NCBI GenBank assembly: GCA_007129495.1
Contig: SKVJ01000016.1
Location: 1-57,356 of the forward strand
Length of the DNA stretch: 57,356 nt
DNA from: Dehalococcoidia bacterium
GTDB lineage: Bacteria; Chloroflexota; Dehalococcoidia; GIF9; AB-539-J10
Direction of reading: 5' to 3'
Part shown: positions 7,974 to 16,481 of the stretch, piece after piece
Numbering within the stretch: the first letter of the stretch is position 1
Layout of the letters: each line of letters opens with the position of its first letter
Translations under genes and position numbers: made by a program
Notes under the pieces: model-generated
The model's input: only the letters and a program-made list of their open reading frames with translations
Databases searched by the model: none
Told to the model about the DNA's origin: nothing

Positions 7974-8598
7974 GCTTCAACACAATACCCTCAAGGGCGT
8001 TGGCCACGTCTTCCCCAAGATCCGTCGCATTCTCCAGATGCTGGTACAACTCGCGCCACTTAATCACCTCCAGGGCATCGGTGCATGAATCGAACAGTTC
8101 CGCCTGCGCAGCATGATGCACGGCATCCGCCTCATTCTCCAGCCGGTTGATATCCACACATGTCCTCAGGACGCGTGCAAACTGGTTGCGGTTCCGAAGG
8201 CTTGGCATAACCTCATGCAAACGGGTAGCAATGCACAGAATTATATTCGCCAGCTCCCTTGCACGAGGTGTTGGCTCCGACATGCGATAAAGGACCTGCG
8301 TCCTGGCTGCCGCCTCAATGAAATCCATCACACTATCCAGCGTGTGGGCGAGCGTAGCGATGTCCTCGCGGTCGAGAGGGGTCACAAAAGACCGGTGGAG
8401 GCGTTTCATCACCTCGTGGGTGATCGAATCGCCCTTTTCCTCCAACTTCTTTATGTACACGGCCTGCGCCGCCCTGTCGGGCGAGCCGTCTTCAAACATG
8501 TCCGCGAGGGCGCGGGCAGCCACCACCAGGTTCTCAGTATCCTGCTCGAAGAGGTCGTAGAATCGCGTATCCTTTGGAGTCAGATTGAATCTGGGCAT
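7966..8598 (-). CDS. DUF47 (PhoU-like) protein, partner of PiT transporter
   Basis: Helical, cytoplasmic PhoU-like protein of 210 residues thought to control the adjacent PiT transporter. The start MPRFNLTPKDTRFYDLFE is typical of the family, followed by long helices containing KKLEEKGDSITHEVMKRL and REDIATLAHTLDSVMDFIE, which carry the family's conserved E/D metal-binding pattern. I prefer the ATG at 8598, which follows AAGAGGA. An in-frame ATG at 8640, directly abutting the AMMECR1 stop, would add 14 residues that are not typical of the family. The 3' end overlaps the PiT start by 8 bases. Confidence 0.88.
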   Translation of the reverse strand: MPRFNLTPKDTRFYDLFEQDTENLVVAARALADMFEDGSPDRAAQAVYIKKLEEKGDSITHEVMKRLHRSFVTPLDREDIATLAHTLDSVMDFIEAAARTQVLYRMSEPTPRARELANIILCIATRLHEVMPSLRNRNQFARVLRTCVDINRLENEADAVHHAAQAELFDSCTDALEVIKWRELYQHLENATDLGEDVANALEGIVLKHA

Positions 8599-8640
8599 CC
8601 TAATCCTCTTACGCAGCGCCGTCCAATTAGCAGTTGCCAT

Positions 8641-9156
8641 TCACTGATAACGTTTAACCTCAAAGCGGTACAGCCGAACAGGTTCATCCGGTCCTATGCC
8701 CGCTTTCATACGACATATCTCGATCTGCTGACGCACGCTTTCCACTCCCACTAAGTCAGGAAGCAGCAGTCCTCTGCGACGGCCACACTCCACAATCACG
8801 CCATACCGCGTACTGTCCAGCATGCTACCATCCTCCACCGGCTCGGGCCGGCTGAGGATGTCGACTTTGTACTCAAGCTGGCTTAACTCCTCCGGGGCGA
8901 CCGGTGGGAAGCGCGGATCATGTGTTGCAGCACTGATGGCGTTCGCAACCACTTCCTCAGCTACGTTGTCACGGGTCGGTGCGAACGTGCCGATACAACC
9001 CCTGAGCTCGTCATTCTCATGGAGAGAGACGAAGACACCGGCCTGCTCCTTCATTTCCGGAGTCGAGGTCTCCGGGGCAATCACCGTACCATCCCGGACG
9101 TAACTCTCAACCGCCTCCCGTGCGAGCCTGACCAAAGGATGTGGTTCGGCCGTCAT
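8641..9156 (-). CDS. AMMECR1-domain protein
   Basis: Cytoplasmic protein of 171 residues with the AMMECR1 fold. Visible signatures are the central LRGCIGTF motif and the downstream [17 protein letters not shown] and [18 protein letters not shown] segments. In many bacteria and archaea AMMECR1 is fused to or encoded with MEMO1 and a radical SAM enzyme (the AmmeMemoRadiSam set); its biochemical role is not settled. The ATG follows AGGAGG and overlaps the stop of the radical SAM gene by one base (TAATG). The reading frame extends 59 codons further upstream inside the radical SAM gene, which is a chance overlap. No MEMO1 gene is present in the window. Confidence 0.9.
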   Translation of the reverse strand: MTAEPHPLVRLAREAVESYVRDGTVIAPETSTPEMKEQAGVFVSLHENDELRGCIGTFAPTRDNVAEEVVANAISAATHDPRFPPVAPEELSQLEYKVDILSRPEPVEDGSMLDSTRYGVIVECGRRRGLLLPDLVGVESVRQQIEICRMKAGIGPDEPVRLYRFEVKRYQ

Positions 9157-10238
9157 TATCCTTCCTCCTCTGACTCTGATGCATCCGACCGCTCTGCGGG
9201 ACGGCGAGGTGGCGTATCGACGGTGCGGAAATTCAATTCTGCGCCACAATGAGCACACGAGGAACCCTTCAGTGCCAGAATTTCGGCATTGTGACCCACC
9301 CGGCGGACATTCACCCGGCCACAGGAGTAGCATGTGGTATCCTCGCCCAGGCCTCGCACGTTCCCGGAGTACACGAATCTGAGTCCGGCGGCATGTCCCA
9401 CGTCGACTGCGTGCTGAATGGTACTCACTGGCGTGGGATCAACATTCTGCAGCAGATGCATAGGAAAGAACCGTGTCACATGCCACGGCGTCAACTCACC
9501 CAGCTCGGCTGCGATCCAATCCGCGATTCCGCGTAATTGCGCATCATCATCATTCCATCCCGGTATGATGTTCGTTACCACTTCGACGTGCATGTTCCAA
9601 TGTCTGCGCGCCCGCACCGCGACATCGAGAATCCCCCGCCATTCCCGCACCTGCGCAAGCCGCATATACAGATCGTCGCTGAACCCCTTCAGGTCGACGC
9701 GCCACACATCCAGCCACGGCCCGATCATGTCCAGCGCCTCCGGGGTCGCATAGCCATTTGTCACGTAAACCGTATACAGGCCATTCTCGCGTGCCAGTTT
9801 CGCGGAATCCAGCGTGTACTCAAACCAGATAACAGGTTCATTGTAGGTCCATGCGATACCTGCGCAGCCATGCTTCAACGCAAGTCGTATCTGTTCTTCA
9901 GGAGAGAGATAGTTGGACTCTGCGGGCACGGCAGAACAGGCGATCTCCCAGTTCTGGCAATGTCGGCAATGGAAGTTACAACCCCAGCCACCAATTGATA
10001 AGGCACTGGTGGAAGGATGAAAATGAAATACCGGCTTCTTCTCAATAGGATCAACGGCGATGGATGACACCTCGCCGTAATTCACAGTGTACAAGACGCC
10101 ATCGCGGTTCTCCCGCACGCGACACACACCCACCCTGCCGGAATTGATGACGCATCTCCATTGGCACACGTGACACTGCACCCGCGCACCAGGACGCCTC
10201 TCGTAAAGGAGACCCTCTCGCACCATACCCGGTAGCAT
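9156..10238 (-). CDS. AmmeMemoRadiSam-type radical SAM enzyme
   Basis: Radical S-adenosylmethionine enzyme of 360 residues, related to pyruvate formate-lyase-activating enzymes. The cluster-binding cysteines are in CNFHCRHC (about C87, C91, C94), preceded by GGWG. An N-terminal CHVCQWRC segment and a C-terminal pair CYSC and CAHC give extra metal-binding sites, as usual in this subfamily. The ATG at 10238 follows GGGAGGA; a TTG seven codons earlier overlaps that Shine-Dalgarno sequence. It is the first gene of a four-gene unit with AMMECR1, DUF47 and PiT. The substrate is unknown. Confidence 0.9.
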   Translation of the reverse strand: MLPGMVREGLLYERRPGARVQCHVCQWRCVINSGRVGVCRVRENRDGVLYTVNYGEVSSIAVDPIEKKPVFHFHPSTSALSIGGWGCNFHCRHCQNWEIACSAVPAESNYLSPEEQIRLALKHGCAGIAWTYNEPVIWFEYTLDSAKLARENGLYTVYVTNGYATPEALDMIGPWLDVWRVDLKGFSDDLYMRLAQVREWRGILDVAVRARRHWNMHVEVVTNIIPGWNDDDAQLRGIADWIAAELGELTPWHVTRFFPMHLLQNVDPTPVSTIQHAVDVGHAAGLRFVYSGNVRGLGEDTTCYSCGRVNVRRVGHNAEILALKGSSCAHCGAELNFRTVDTPPRRPAERSDASESEEEG

Positions 10239-10260
10239 TATACAACTTCCTCCCACCAAG

Positions 10261-10282
10261 TCTCACGCCCGACAGCGTGAGA
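10261..10282. promoter_or_regulatory. Inverted repeat between divergent genes
   Basis: TCTCACGC and GCGTGAGA, 8-bp arms around a 6-base loop, lie between the radical SAM start (10238, minus) and coaE (10367, plus). It could be a hairpin in the radical SAM mRNA leader or an operator. It is not followed by a T-run. Confidence 0.35.
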
Positions 10283-10351
10283 TCAACGCTGATTTCTGTT
10301 ATTTCCACCGGCAACCTCGCAGCGCTGCTGTTCGCGAGATACGTAAACTTC

Positions 10352-10357
10352 TATAAT
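10352..10357 (+). promoter_or_regulatory. -10 box of coaE, near-leaderless start
   Basis: A perfect TATAAT ends 9 bases before the coaE ATG, and no Shine-Dalgarno sequence precedes that ATG. The expected transcription start is 2-3 bases before the start codon. The -35 region is weak (TGTTCG at 17-base spacing). Confidence 0.5.
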
Positions 10358-10366
10358 GGTCACGGT

Positions 10367-10978
10367 ATGAACGTCTTGGGGGTTACCGGCACAATAGGGA
10401 GCGGGAAGTCGACAGTCTGCGGCATACTTGAGCAGCTAGGCTGTCCCGTGATCGATGCCGACCGTGAGGCACATCTGACTTATAAGCGGGGCACGCGCAC
10501 CTGGAAGCGCCTGATTGCCACCTTTGGAGATGAGATCCTCGACATGAACGGAGAGATCGACAGAGAAAAACTCGGCGGAATCGTGTTCGCGGATTGCAGG
10601 GCGCGGGAGAGGCTCAACAGTATCGTGCATCCGGCCACACGTCGACGAGTGCTGAAACAGCTTGCCCGTCTGCGCGATGACGGACATTCCTGGGCTGTAG
10701 TTGAGGCAACCCTTCTCATCGAGGCCGGCTGGCAGGACCTCACCGACCGATTGTGGGTCGTAGCCGCACCGGAGGAGGCAGTAGTTGCCAGGCTTGGCCG
10801 TGACCGCGGGCAGAAAGAGCAGGAAATCCGTCGGAGACTGGCGGCGCAGATGCCGGCACGCGAGAAGATGGAACGTGCGGATGAAATCATCTACAACGAT
10901 GGCAACTTAGAATCACTGCAGGAACGTGTACAGTCCCTGTGGCACAACCTTTCCACGACAACGCTCCCCGGCCGTTGA
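10367..10978 (+). CDS. coaE: Dephospho-CoA kinase
   Basis: Last step of coenzyme A synthesis: phosphorylates the 3'-hydroxyl of dephospho-CoA with ATP. From the ATG at 10367 it has 203 residues, the usual length. It starts MNVLGVTGTIGSGKST with the P-loop at about residues 8-16. It also shows the family's DADREAH segment, IVHPATRRR, and a late RADEIIYNDG segment. Longer in-frame starts cross the -10 box and are not supported. Its stop is immediately adjacent to the stop of the convergent binding-protein gene, leaving no room for a terminator between them. Confidence 0.95.
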   Translation: MNVLGVTGTIGSGKSTVCGILEQLGCPVIDADREAHLTYKRGTRTWKRLIATFGDEILDMNGEIDREKLGGIVFADCRARERLNSIVHPATRRRVLKQLARLRDDGHSWAVVEATLLIEAGWQDLTDRLWVVAAPEEAVVARLGRDRGQKEQEIRRRLAAQMPAREKMERADEIIYNDGNLESLQERVQSLWHNLSTTTLPGR

Positions 10979-12619
10979 TCACGGTCTGTCCACACTGACG
11001 GCAGTGAGGTCGGGAATGCCCATCGGGTTCAGCACATATCCTGACACATACGGCTTCACCAGCAGGTGGTTAACGCCGTACACGAGCGGCAGGCAGGGAG
11101 GATCCTCAACCAGTAAGCGTTCCGCTTGCCTGTACAATTCCAGCCGGGTATCTTCATCCATCTCAGCCGCGGCCCGTTCCAGCAGTTCTTCCATCTGCGG
11201 ATTGTGGTATCCGGAGATATTGTAGGATTCACCCACACTGAACAGCGTCCCCAGGAAGTTGTGAGGACTCGGGTAGTCGGCAATCCATCCCATGGAGTAC
11301 ATTTCATCGCGCTCCGCCTGCAAATGATAGAGGAATACTTCTGACTCGAGTTGGCGGGCCGTCACCTCCACCCCGAGATTATTCTTCCACCCGAGAAGCG
11401 CTGCCGCTATGTACGATGGCAAATGGTTGGCATAGCCGGATACCGTAATAGTAATGGGCGGCAACTCCTCCGCCGAGCCATACGAGGACATAGCAAGCAA
11501 TTCACGTGCAAGGTCGGGGTCATATACGTACGGATGCAACTCAGGATCGTGCCCTGGAAGGCCCTCGGGCAGCACGCCACCGGCAAGCGTAACGCTGTCT
11601 TTGAACAAAGCGGCCACGATTCGTTCACGGTCCACGGCATGACAGAAGGCAAGCCGTACGTACACATCATCGAATGGCGGTTTCGTCACATCGAAGCCGA
11701 TGTAGTAGAGACTGAGTTCGGGTGTGGAGACCAGCTCGAGATGCAGGGGATTTCGCGGATCGGTAACCGGCTCGATGTACGTGCTTGAAACCGCCGCCAC
11801 ATCAATCTCTCCACTCTCATAGAGCCTCATCGGCATTCCCGCCAGAAGGAGGAACTGAACGGTATCGACACGCGCCGGTTCGCCATGGTAGTTGGCATTG
11901 CGCCGCAGTTCAAGCATACTGCCTGGATCCCACCGCGAGAGCACGAACGGACCTGTGCCATTCGGCTGGCGCCACCATTCGCTCCCATTGGCTACGGCGG
12001 CATGGTCCACGACATAGGCCGTAGGATAGGTCATCTTGTCGAGAAAATAGGAACGTGGACCCTCGATGTCGACCTGCAAAGTGTAATCATCAAGAACAGT
12101 GACCCCGTGCAGTTCATTCGCGCGGCCCTCGATCATGTCAGTAGCACCCGCTATGTCACCAAGGTATACCGCCGCGGTATGAGACGCTGTTGATGGATCA
12201 CATGCCCTTTCCCATGAGTACTTGAAATCGGCGGCAGTCACCGGCCTGCCGGAGTGAAACTGAACGTCATCACGCAACTCGAACACGTAACGGGTCCCAT
12301 CTTCTGAGACCGTCCAATCCTTCGCGATATCAGGTTCTACACGCAAGTCCTCATCCAGCGCCACCAGTCCGCTGAAGATGTGTGTGATGTACAGGTGGGA
12401 ACCCATATCACCGGAAATGGCCGGATCGAGGGTGATGGGACCGACATCGTACAGGCGCAGAACAGAAGTGGGAGACACATCGTCAACGGCCGGCGAACAT
12501 GCGGTAGCAACTGGAACCAGGATAACAAGAGCGGTGAGCAGAAGCGCACCCACTACCGGCGCCGGACGGTAAACCCGGCCGGGCTGGAGACCTCGCAGAC
12601 TAATGCCGTGGTCACGCAT
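10979..12619 (-). CDS. Peptide/solute-binding lipoprotein (SBP family 5), orphan
   Basis: Extracytoplasmic substrate-binding protein of the DppA/OppA type, 546 residues. The N-terminus has a hydrophobic signal segment and a lipobox ending at C41 (VATAC). Family features include DWTVSEDGTRYVFELRDDVQFHSGRPVTAADFKYSWER (here cited only as the recognisable N-lobe region, residues about 101-140), the GTGPFVLSRW segment, and VRLAFCHAVDRERIV. No ABC permease or ATPase genes are adjacent, so it must use a system encoded elsewhere or act as a sensor. Its ATG overlaps the end of the HELTH protease gene by 8 bases, so the two products may be made together. Confidence 0.9.
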   Translation of the reverse strand: MRDHGISLRGLQPGRVYRPAPVVGALLLTALVILVPVATACSPAVDDVSPTSVLRLYDVGPITLDPAISGDMGSHLYITHIFSGLVALDEDLRVEPDIAKDWTVSEDGTRYVFELRDDVQFHSGRPVTAADFKYSWERACDPSTASHTAAVYLGDIAGATDMIEGRANELHGVTVLDDYTLQVDIEGPRSYFLDKMTYPTAYVVDHAAVANGSEWWRQPNGTGPFVLSRWDPGSMLELRRNANYHGEPARVDTVQFLLLAGMPMRLYESGEIDVAAVSSTYIEPVTDPRNPLHLELVSTPELSLYYIGFDVTKPPFDDVYVRLAFCHAVDRERIVAALFKDSVTLAGGVLPEGLPGHDPELHPYVYDPDLARELLAMSSYGSAEELPPITITVSGYANHLPSYIAAALLGWKNNLGVEVTARQLESEVFLYHLQAERDEMYSMGWIADYPSPHNFLGTLFSVGESYNISGYHNPQMEELLERAAAEMDEDTRLELYRQAERLLVEDPPCLPLVYGVNHLLVKPYVSGYVLNPMGIPDLTAVSVDRP

Positions 12620-13715
12620 ATGCTACCTCCTCTCTCAGAGCGGCGCGCCACTCAACCTCAATACCATCCAGATCGCTGCCATAACTCTGCTGCAGCGCGG
12701 CATCTATCGTCTCTCCCTCGGTCATAAGCATAAGCAACTGCTGCATCGCTTCAGACCCGTACGTATCCAGCAGATAACGCACCACACTGAGGCTTTGAGC
12801 ATATGACAGATACGCTTTGGTGGTATCCGACGAGAACGGGCCATTCAGTGTCCGCAGGGAAATTAACTCATCCTCCTGGGCTGCGTGGTACAGAATCCTG
12901 ACGAACGATGCTGCGGGTTCACCCTCGGCGTGCATCGCCAGTCCCTCATCCAGCCACGTCGGCAGGCCACCATACGGACTGAACGTCGCAGTATGAACCA
13001 CAAGATGTGTCAGTTCGTGGCGCAGTGCCCTCACACCCCACTCCATGTCCTCCGGTCCGATGCCGATAGCCACGATGCCGTAGTCAGTGAAGGCTACGCC
13101 TCCCGTCCACTCCTGCGGGTACACCATCGCCCCCCGCAAGTCAGCGGCCGACCGGTATACATATACCTGTATGTGTCGATCGACCCTCGTACCCACATCC
13201 TGCGCAAGAATCTCTATTGCCTCGCCACAGACTTCAAGCAACTGGCGCGCATAGGACTCGCTACCGTAGTACCAGTGAAGAGTGACATCTTCCGACTGGA
13301 CGCTCTGCCAACCGAAGCGATCATCATCGAATCTGACGCTTGCAGGAGTGGTCTTCACAGTCGTACCACTCGCATCACGCACCTGCCACCAGTAGGTGAT
13401 CTCGGCTCCCGGCGGCAGGCTGGCCCGCCGCATATCCCAGGTCCAGCTTGTGCTCACATTCGTGGACGGTTCGAAAACGGCCCACGATTCACTCACGACA
13501 GGGGCATGATTCATCTTTTCGATCGTGTAAAGCAATCGAACATCCGTCACGTTGTCCGGCCCTTCAGCAGAAACTGTGAACTCCAGACTCGCGGGGAATT
13601 GTGCAATGACTCCTGTATCGGTTGCCTGCAGGGATGTTGGGGCCGATGCCACAGGAGAAAAAGCGAGGCCGATACAGCCGACAACGAGCATTACGGCCAA
13701 ACCCAGTCTTCGCAT
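12612..13715 (-). CDS. Secreted gluzincin-type metalloprotease (peptidase MA-like)
   Basis: Predicted exported zinc protease of 367 residues. It has a signal peptide (about 1-24), an Ig-like N-terminal domain (about 30-130, with WTWDMRRASLPPG and ITYWWQVRDASG), then a catalytic domain with HELTH (H233, E234, H237) and a downstream glutamate in WLDEGLA (E257). These are the expected zinc ligands and catalytic base. The ATG overlaps the prfB stop by one base (TAATG), and the 3' end overlaps the binding-protein gene by 8 bases. The pairing suggests linked processing and uptake of peptides outside the membrane, which is inference. Substrate unknown. Confidence 0.82.
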   Translation of the reverse strand: MRRLGLAVMLVVGCIGLAFSPVASAPTSLQATDTGVIAQFPASLEFTVSAEGPDNVTDVRLLYTIEKMNHAPVVSESWAVFEPSTNVSTSWTWDMRRASLPPGAEITYWWQVRDASGTTVKTTPASVRFDDDRFGWQSVQSEDVTLHWYYGSESYARQLLEVCGEAIEILAQDVGTRVDRHIQVYVYRSAADLRGAMVYPQEWTGGVAFTDYGIVAIGIGPEDMEWGVRALRHELTHLVVHTATFSPYGGLPTWLDEGLAMHAEGEPAASFVRILYHAAQEDELISLRTLNGPFSSDTTKAYLSYAQSLSVVRYLLDTYGSEAMQQLLMLMTEGETIDAALQQSYGSDLDGIEVEWRAALREEVAYA

Positions 13716-14816
13716 TACGCCTCCCCTACCTTTGAACGAAGGTATGAATCGATGAATTCATCCAGTTCGCCGTCGAGAACCGCCTCAGCAGCCGATGATT
13801 CATATCCGGTTCGGTGATCCTTCACGAGCTTATACGGATGCAGCACATAGCTGCGTATCTGGTTCCCCCAGGCCGCATCCACCCGTTCGCCTTTCAACTT
13901 CGCCCTGGCCTCCTCTTTCTCCTTCCGCTGAACTTCGAGGATACGGGAGTAGAGGATCCGCATCGCCACCTCTTTATTCTGATGCTGAGAGCGCTGGCTC
14001 TGGCAGCTGGACACAATGCCCGTCGGTAAATGAGTGATACGCACGGCACTGCTGCTCTTCTGCATATGCTGCCCGCCTGGACCGCTCGAGCGAAACGTAT
14101 CGATTCTTAATTCATCAGCAGGAATCTCGAGGTCCAGTTGTGCCTCAGCCTCCGGCAGTACCTCGACAAGTGCAAAGGACGTATGTCGGGCATGATCCGA
14201 ATCAAATGGTGACAGTCGAACCAGCCGATGCACACCACGTTCTCCCCTGAGATATCCATAGGCGTTGTCACCCTTGACAAAAAGGTATGCACTCTTGAAG
14301 CCCGCTTCATCCCCTTCAGACATATCAAGCACCTCAGCCTCGTACCCCTGTCGCTCAGCCCACCGGATGTACATGCGTAGAAGAATACTTGCCCAGTCCT
14401 GAGACTCGGTGCCTCCCGCGCCGGCGTGCAATGCACACAGCGCATTCCGGTCATCATATTCGCCGGAGAGCAGCAGGCTGCTCTCCTGTCTCTCGAAGCG
14501 AGACCACAGCCGCCGGGTTGCTTTCCTGATGTCTTCCTCGACTGACCTGTCTTCCTCAGCCAGCGCAAGTTCGATCATGTCGAGAAGCTCGCGGGTTTCG
14601 TGTTCCATGGAAGTCCACGACTCAACCTGCGTCTTTTTGCGGGTGAGCGTCCGCATGTGAGATTTTGCAGCCCTTTGATCTTTCCAGAAATCAGGTTCCG
14701 CGGCCGCCTGTTCGAGTTCGGCTATCTGTGCCTGTTCGTTCGCGAGGTCAAAGACGCACCATAACGTCGGAAAGCCGGCGTAACAGTGTTTCCAGGCTGT
14801 CGCGCAATTCGTCCAT
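13715..14816 (-). CDS. prfB: Peptide chain release factor 2, programmed +1 frameshift
   Basis: Recognises UGA and UAA stop codons and releases the finished peptide. The main frame covers 14749-13715, but it has no proper start. An ATG at 14816, with AAGGAG six bases upstream, opens a 22-codon frame that ends in CTT TGA (TGA at 14750-14748). Skipping the T at 14750 joins it to the main frame at GAC (14749-14747), giving 366 residues, about the length of E. coli RF2. This is the classical RF2 autoregulatory +1 shift. GGTG upstream of CTT could act as the internal Shine-Dalgarno element. Motifs: SPF at about 202-204 and GGQ at about 247-249. Confidence 0.95.
14747..14759 (-). promoter_or_regulatory. 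RF2 +1 frameshift site (CTT-TGA-C)
   Basis: On the minus strand the sequence reads GGTG, CGT, CTT, TGA, C. Slippage of the peptidyl-tRNA from CTT to TTT at a slowly recognised UGA followed by C restores the frame. The GGTG is complementary to the 3' end of 16S rRNA at about the E. coli spacing, though weaker than the E. coli element. The shift lets RF2 level control its own synthesis. Confidence 0.9.
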
Positions 14817-14859
14817 GAAATCTCCTTATCGGAAGGGGCATGAAGACCGGCTTATACTG

Positions 14860-15534
14860 CTACCGGTTCAGCTTACCGCCTGCCGCAAGATGAGCCAGCC
14901 GGGTGGGTTCAGGCAATCGATAAGTACGAGAGCAATGTAGCACCAATTCGACCGCATCTGCAAAACCGCATTTGTGACCAATGGATACGTAGACCGGCTT
15001 CACGTTATTCCGCGTCCTCACCGCAACGCCCACCAGTTCATCCTGGTCGATAATCCCGGCAGTAGCGCCACGCTCCATACCTGGCTCTTCATGCATGCCG
15101 CAGAGTAATGACTTGGCGCACCCGATGGTGGGCACATCGAGAAACAGCCCGAGATGAGATGCAAGTCCAAGGCGGCGCGGGTGTGCTATGCCCTGTCCAT
15201 CCACCATCACGACGTCAGGCGCCGTCTCGATAAGACGGCATGCAGCGAGTGCAAGGGGCGCCTCCCGAAACGAAAGAAAGCCCGGCACATAGGGCCAGGA
15301 AAGGTTTCCTTCAGAGACTTTCACTTCAATGAGTTCGAGTTCCGGAAACGAAACCACGACAATTGCGGCACGGCCTACGTTCCGTAACCGGTCCACTGCG
15401 ACATCGATACCGGCAATGGAGCGGGGTGTCTGAAAAAGACAACGCGACCTCACCACGGATGAAGCAAGGTCGCGTTGCAGCCTTCCCGCCTCAGGCGTAC
15501 TGATGTCCCAATCGTGGAGATTCAGTACGCGCAT
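14860..15534 (-). CDS. nfi: Endonuclease V (deoxyinosine repair)
   Basis: Nicks DNA next to deoxyinosine to start repair of deaminated adenine. 224 residues, normal length. Motifs are clear: AGIDVA (catalytic D about 44), the PYVPGFLSFRE segment with E91, VDGQGIAHPRRLGLASHLG with D112, and CAKSLL in place of the more common GVAKS-type segment. The ATG at 15534 has AGGTG a few bases upstream, 12 bases after the DapA-type gene. It lies 43 bases before prfB, in a long unit of otherwise unrelated genes. Confidence 0.93.
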   Translation of the reverse strand: MRVLNLHDWDISTPEAGRLQRDLASSVVRSRCLFQTPRSIAGIDVAVDRLRNVGRAAIVVVSFPELELIEVKVSEGNLSWPYVPGFLSFREAPLALAACRLIETAPDVVMVDGQGIAHPRRLGLASHLGLFLDVPTIGCAKSLLCGMHEEPGMERGATAGIIDQDELVGVAVRTRNNVKPVYVSIGHKCGFADAVELVLHCSRTYRLPEPTRLAHLAAGGKLNR

Positions 15535-15546
15535 AACACCTGCGGG

Positions 15547-16434
15547 TTACAGCAGATTCAATTCCTGCAGCGCTGCCTTTACCTTCTGTACCACATCAAG
15601 ACCAACTGGAGTGAAGGGCATCCTCGGAACACCTGCGTCTACACCACGCAGTTCCAGAATAGCGTGACATGTCGGCACGGTCAATCCAAATTTGGTGATC
15701 TGGCGAACCCTGAGCACCAGTTCCTGTGTCTGCATAGTCTTGCGCCGGTCACCGCTAAGATAGTCCTGATAGAGCTGCCCGACCAATTCGGGATACACAT
15801 TGCCCAGACCGGTGACGGCTGCCTGCCCGCCTGCATCGAACGCAGCTACAAGCAGTGCTTCCGTGCCGATGATGAGATTCAACTCAGGGAACTGTTTCAA
15901 AGCCATCGCTGTGTGATAGTAGTTCACGAGGTCGAATGTACTGTCCTTTATGCCCGCAATACCGTCCCCGACCAGCTTCCTGATGGTTTCCATTGAAGGC
16001 GTATTTCCGGACAGTCTGGGGTTGTTGTAGAGAAAGACCGGTATGCCGACTGAATCGAGCAACGCCTTGAAGTGCGCGTATATGCACTGCTGATCATACT
16101 CGTTATAGTATGGCGTTACGGCACCAACCGCTGATGCTCCAATCAACTCAGCATGTTTCGCAAGGTCCACCGTGTTCCTGGTGTCTGAGCAGCCAACGTG
16201 CACGATCACGGGTATCCGGCCTTTGACCTGGTCGATTACTATCTCGGCTGTATGCTTCCGCTCCGCGATCGACATCATCGGACCGCTGCCATAGCTACCA
16301 ACCGGATAGAGCCCCTGGACATGCGGCACGATGAAATCAACGATCTCCCTCGTGCCCTTTTCGTAGATTTCGCCATCTTTCTTAAACGCGGTCATCATTG
16401 GCGGGATGACCCCTCGAAACTCACTTGGCTTCAT
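15547..16434 (-). CDS. DapA/NAL-family aldolase or lyase, paralogue 1
   Basis: TIM-barrel Schiff-base enzyme of 295 residues from the dihydrodipicolinate synthase/N-acetylneuraminate lyase family. The Schiff-base lysine is K163 in GIKDS and the tyrosine is Y136 in YNNP. The usual GTTGE loop is replaced by GSYGSG (46-51), so the Thr-Thr of the DHDPS proton relay is absent. It is therefore unlikely to be the lysine-pathway enzyme and is more likely a 2-keto-3-deoxy-sugar-acid aldolase or dehydratase. The ATG follows AAGGAGGAG; the open frame upstream into the kinase gene is ignored. It lies 47 bases downstream of a KDG-kinase-like gene, which supports a sugar-acid role. A paralogue is at 54289-55227. 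Confidence 0.85.
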   Translation of the reverse strand: MKPSEFRGVIPPMMTAFKKDGEIYEKGTREIVDFIVPHVQGLYPVGSYGSGPMMSIAERKHTAEIVIDQVKGRIPVIVHVGCSDTRNTVDLAKHAELIGASAVGAVTPYYNEYDQQCIYAHFKALLDSVGIPVFLYNNPRLSGNTPSMETIRKLVGDGIAGIKDSTFDLVNYYHTAMALKQFPELNLIIGTEALLVAAFDAGGQAAVTGLGNVYPELVGQLYQDYLSGDRRKTMQTQELVLRVRQITKFGLTVPTCHAILELRGVDAGVPRMPFTPVGLDVVQKVKAALQELNLL

Positions 16435-16481
16435 TCCTGGCTGCTCCTCCTTGTCGACAACACTATGGCTGTCGCGCTTCA

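Noticed and set aside
7413-8063. 216-codon plus-strand frame
   Set aside because: Antisense to the PiT transporter; repetitive His/Gly/Arg content and no start signal.
12885-13817. 310-codon plus-strand frame
   Set aside because: Antisense to the HELTH protease gene; no start signal and composition typical of a shadow frame.
14656-14750. prfB read as a gene truncated or frameshifted by mutation or sequencing error
   Set aside because: The CTT-TGA-C site, its position at codon 23 and the clean upstream 22-codon frame match the well-known RF2 recoding signal, so this is regulation and not damage.
15547-16434. Assignment as dapA, the lysine-pathway enzyme
   Set aside because: The GTTGE loop is replaced by GSYGSG, and the neighbour is a KDG-type kinase, not lysine genes.
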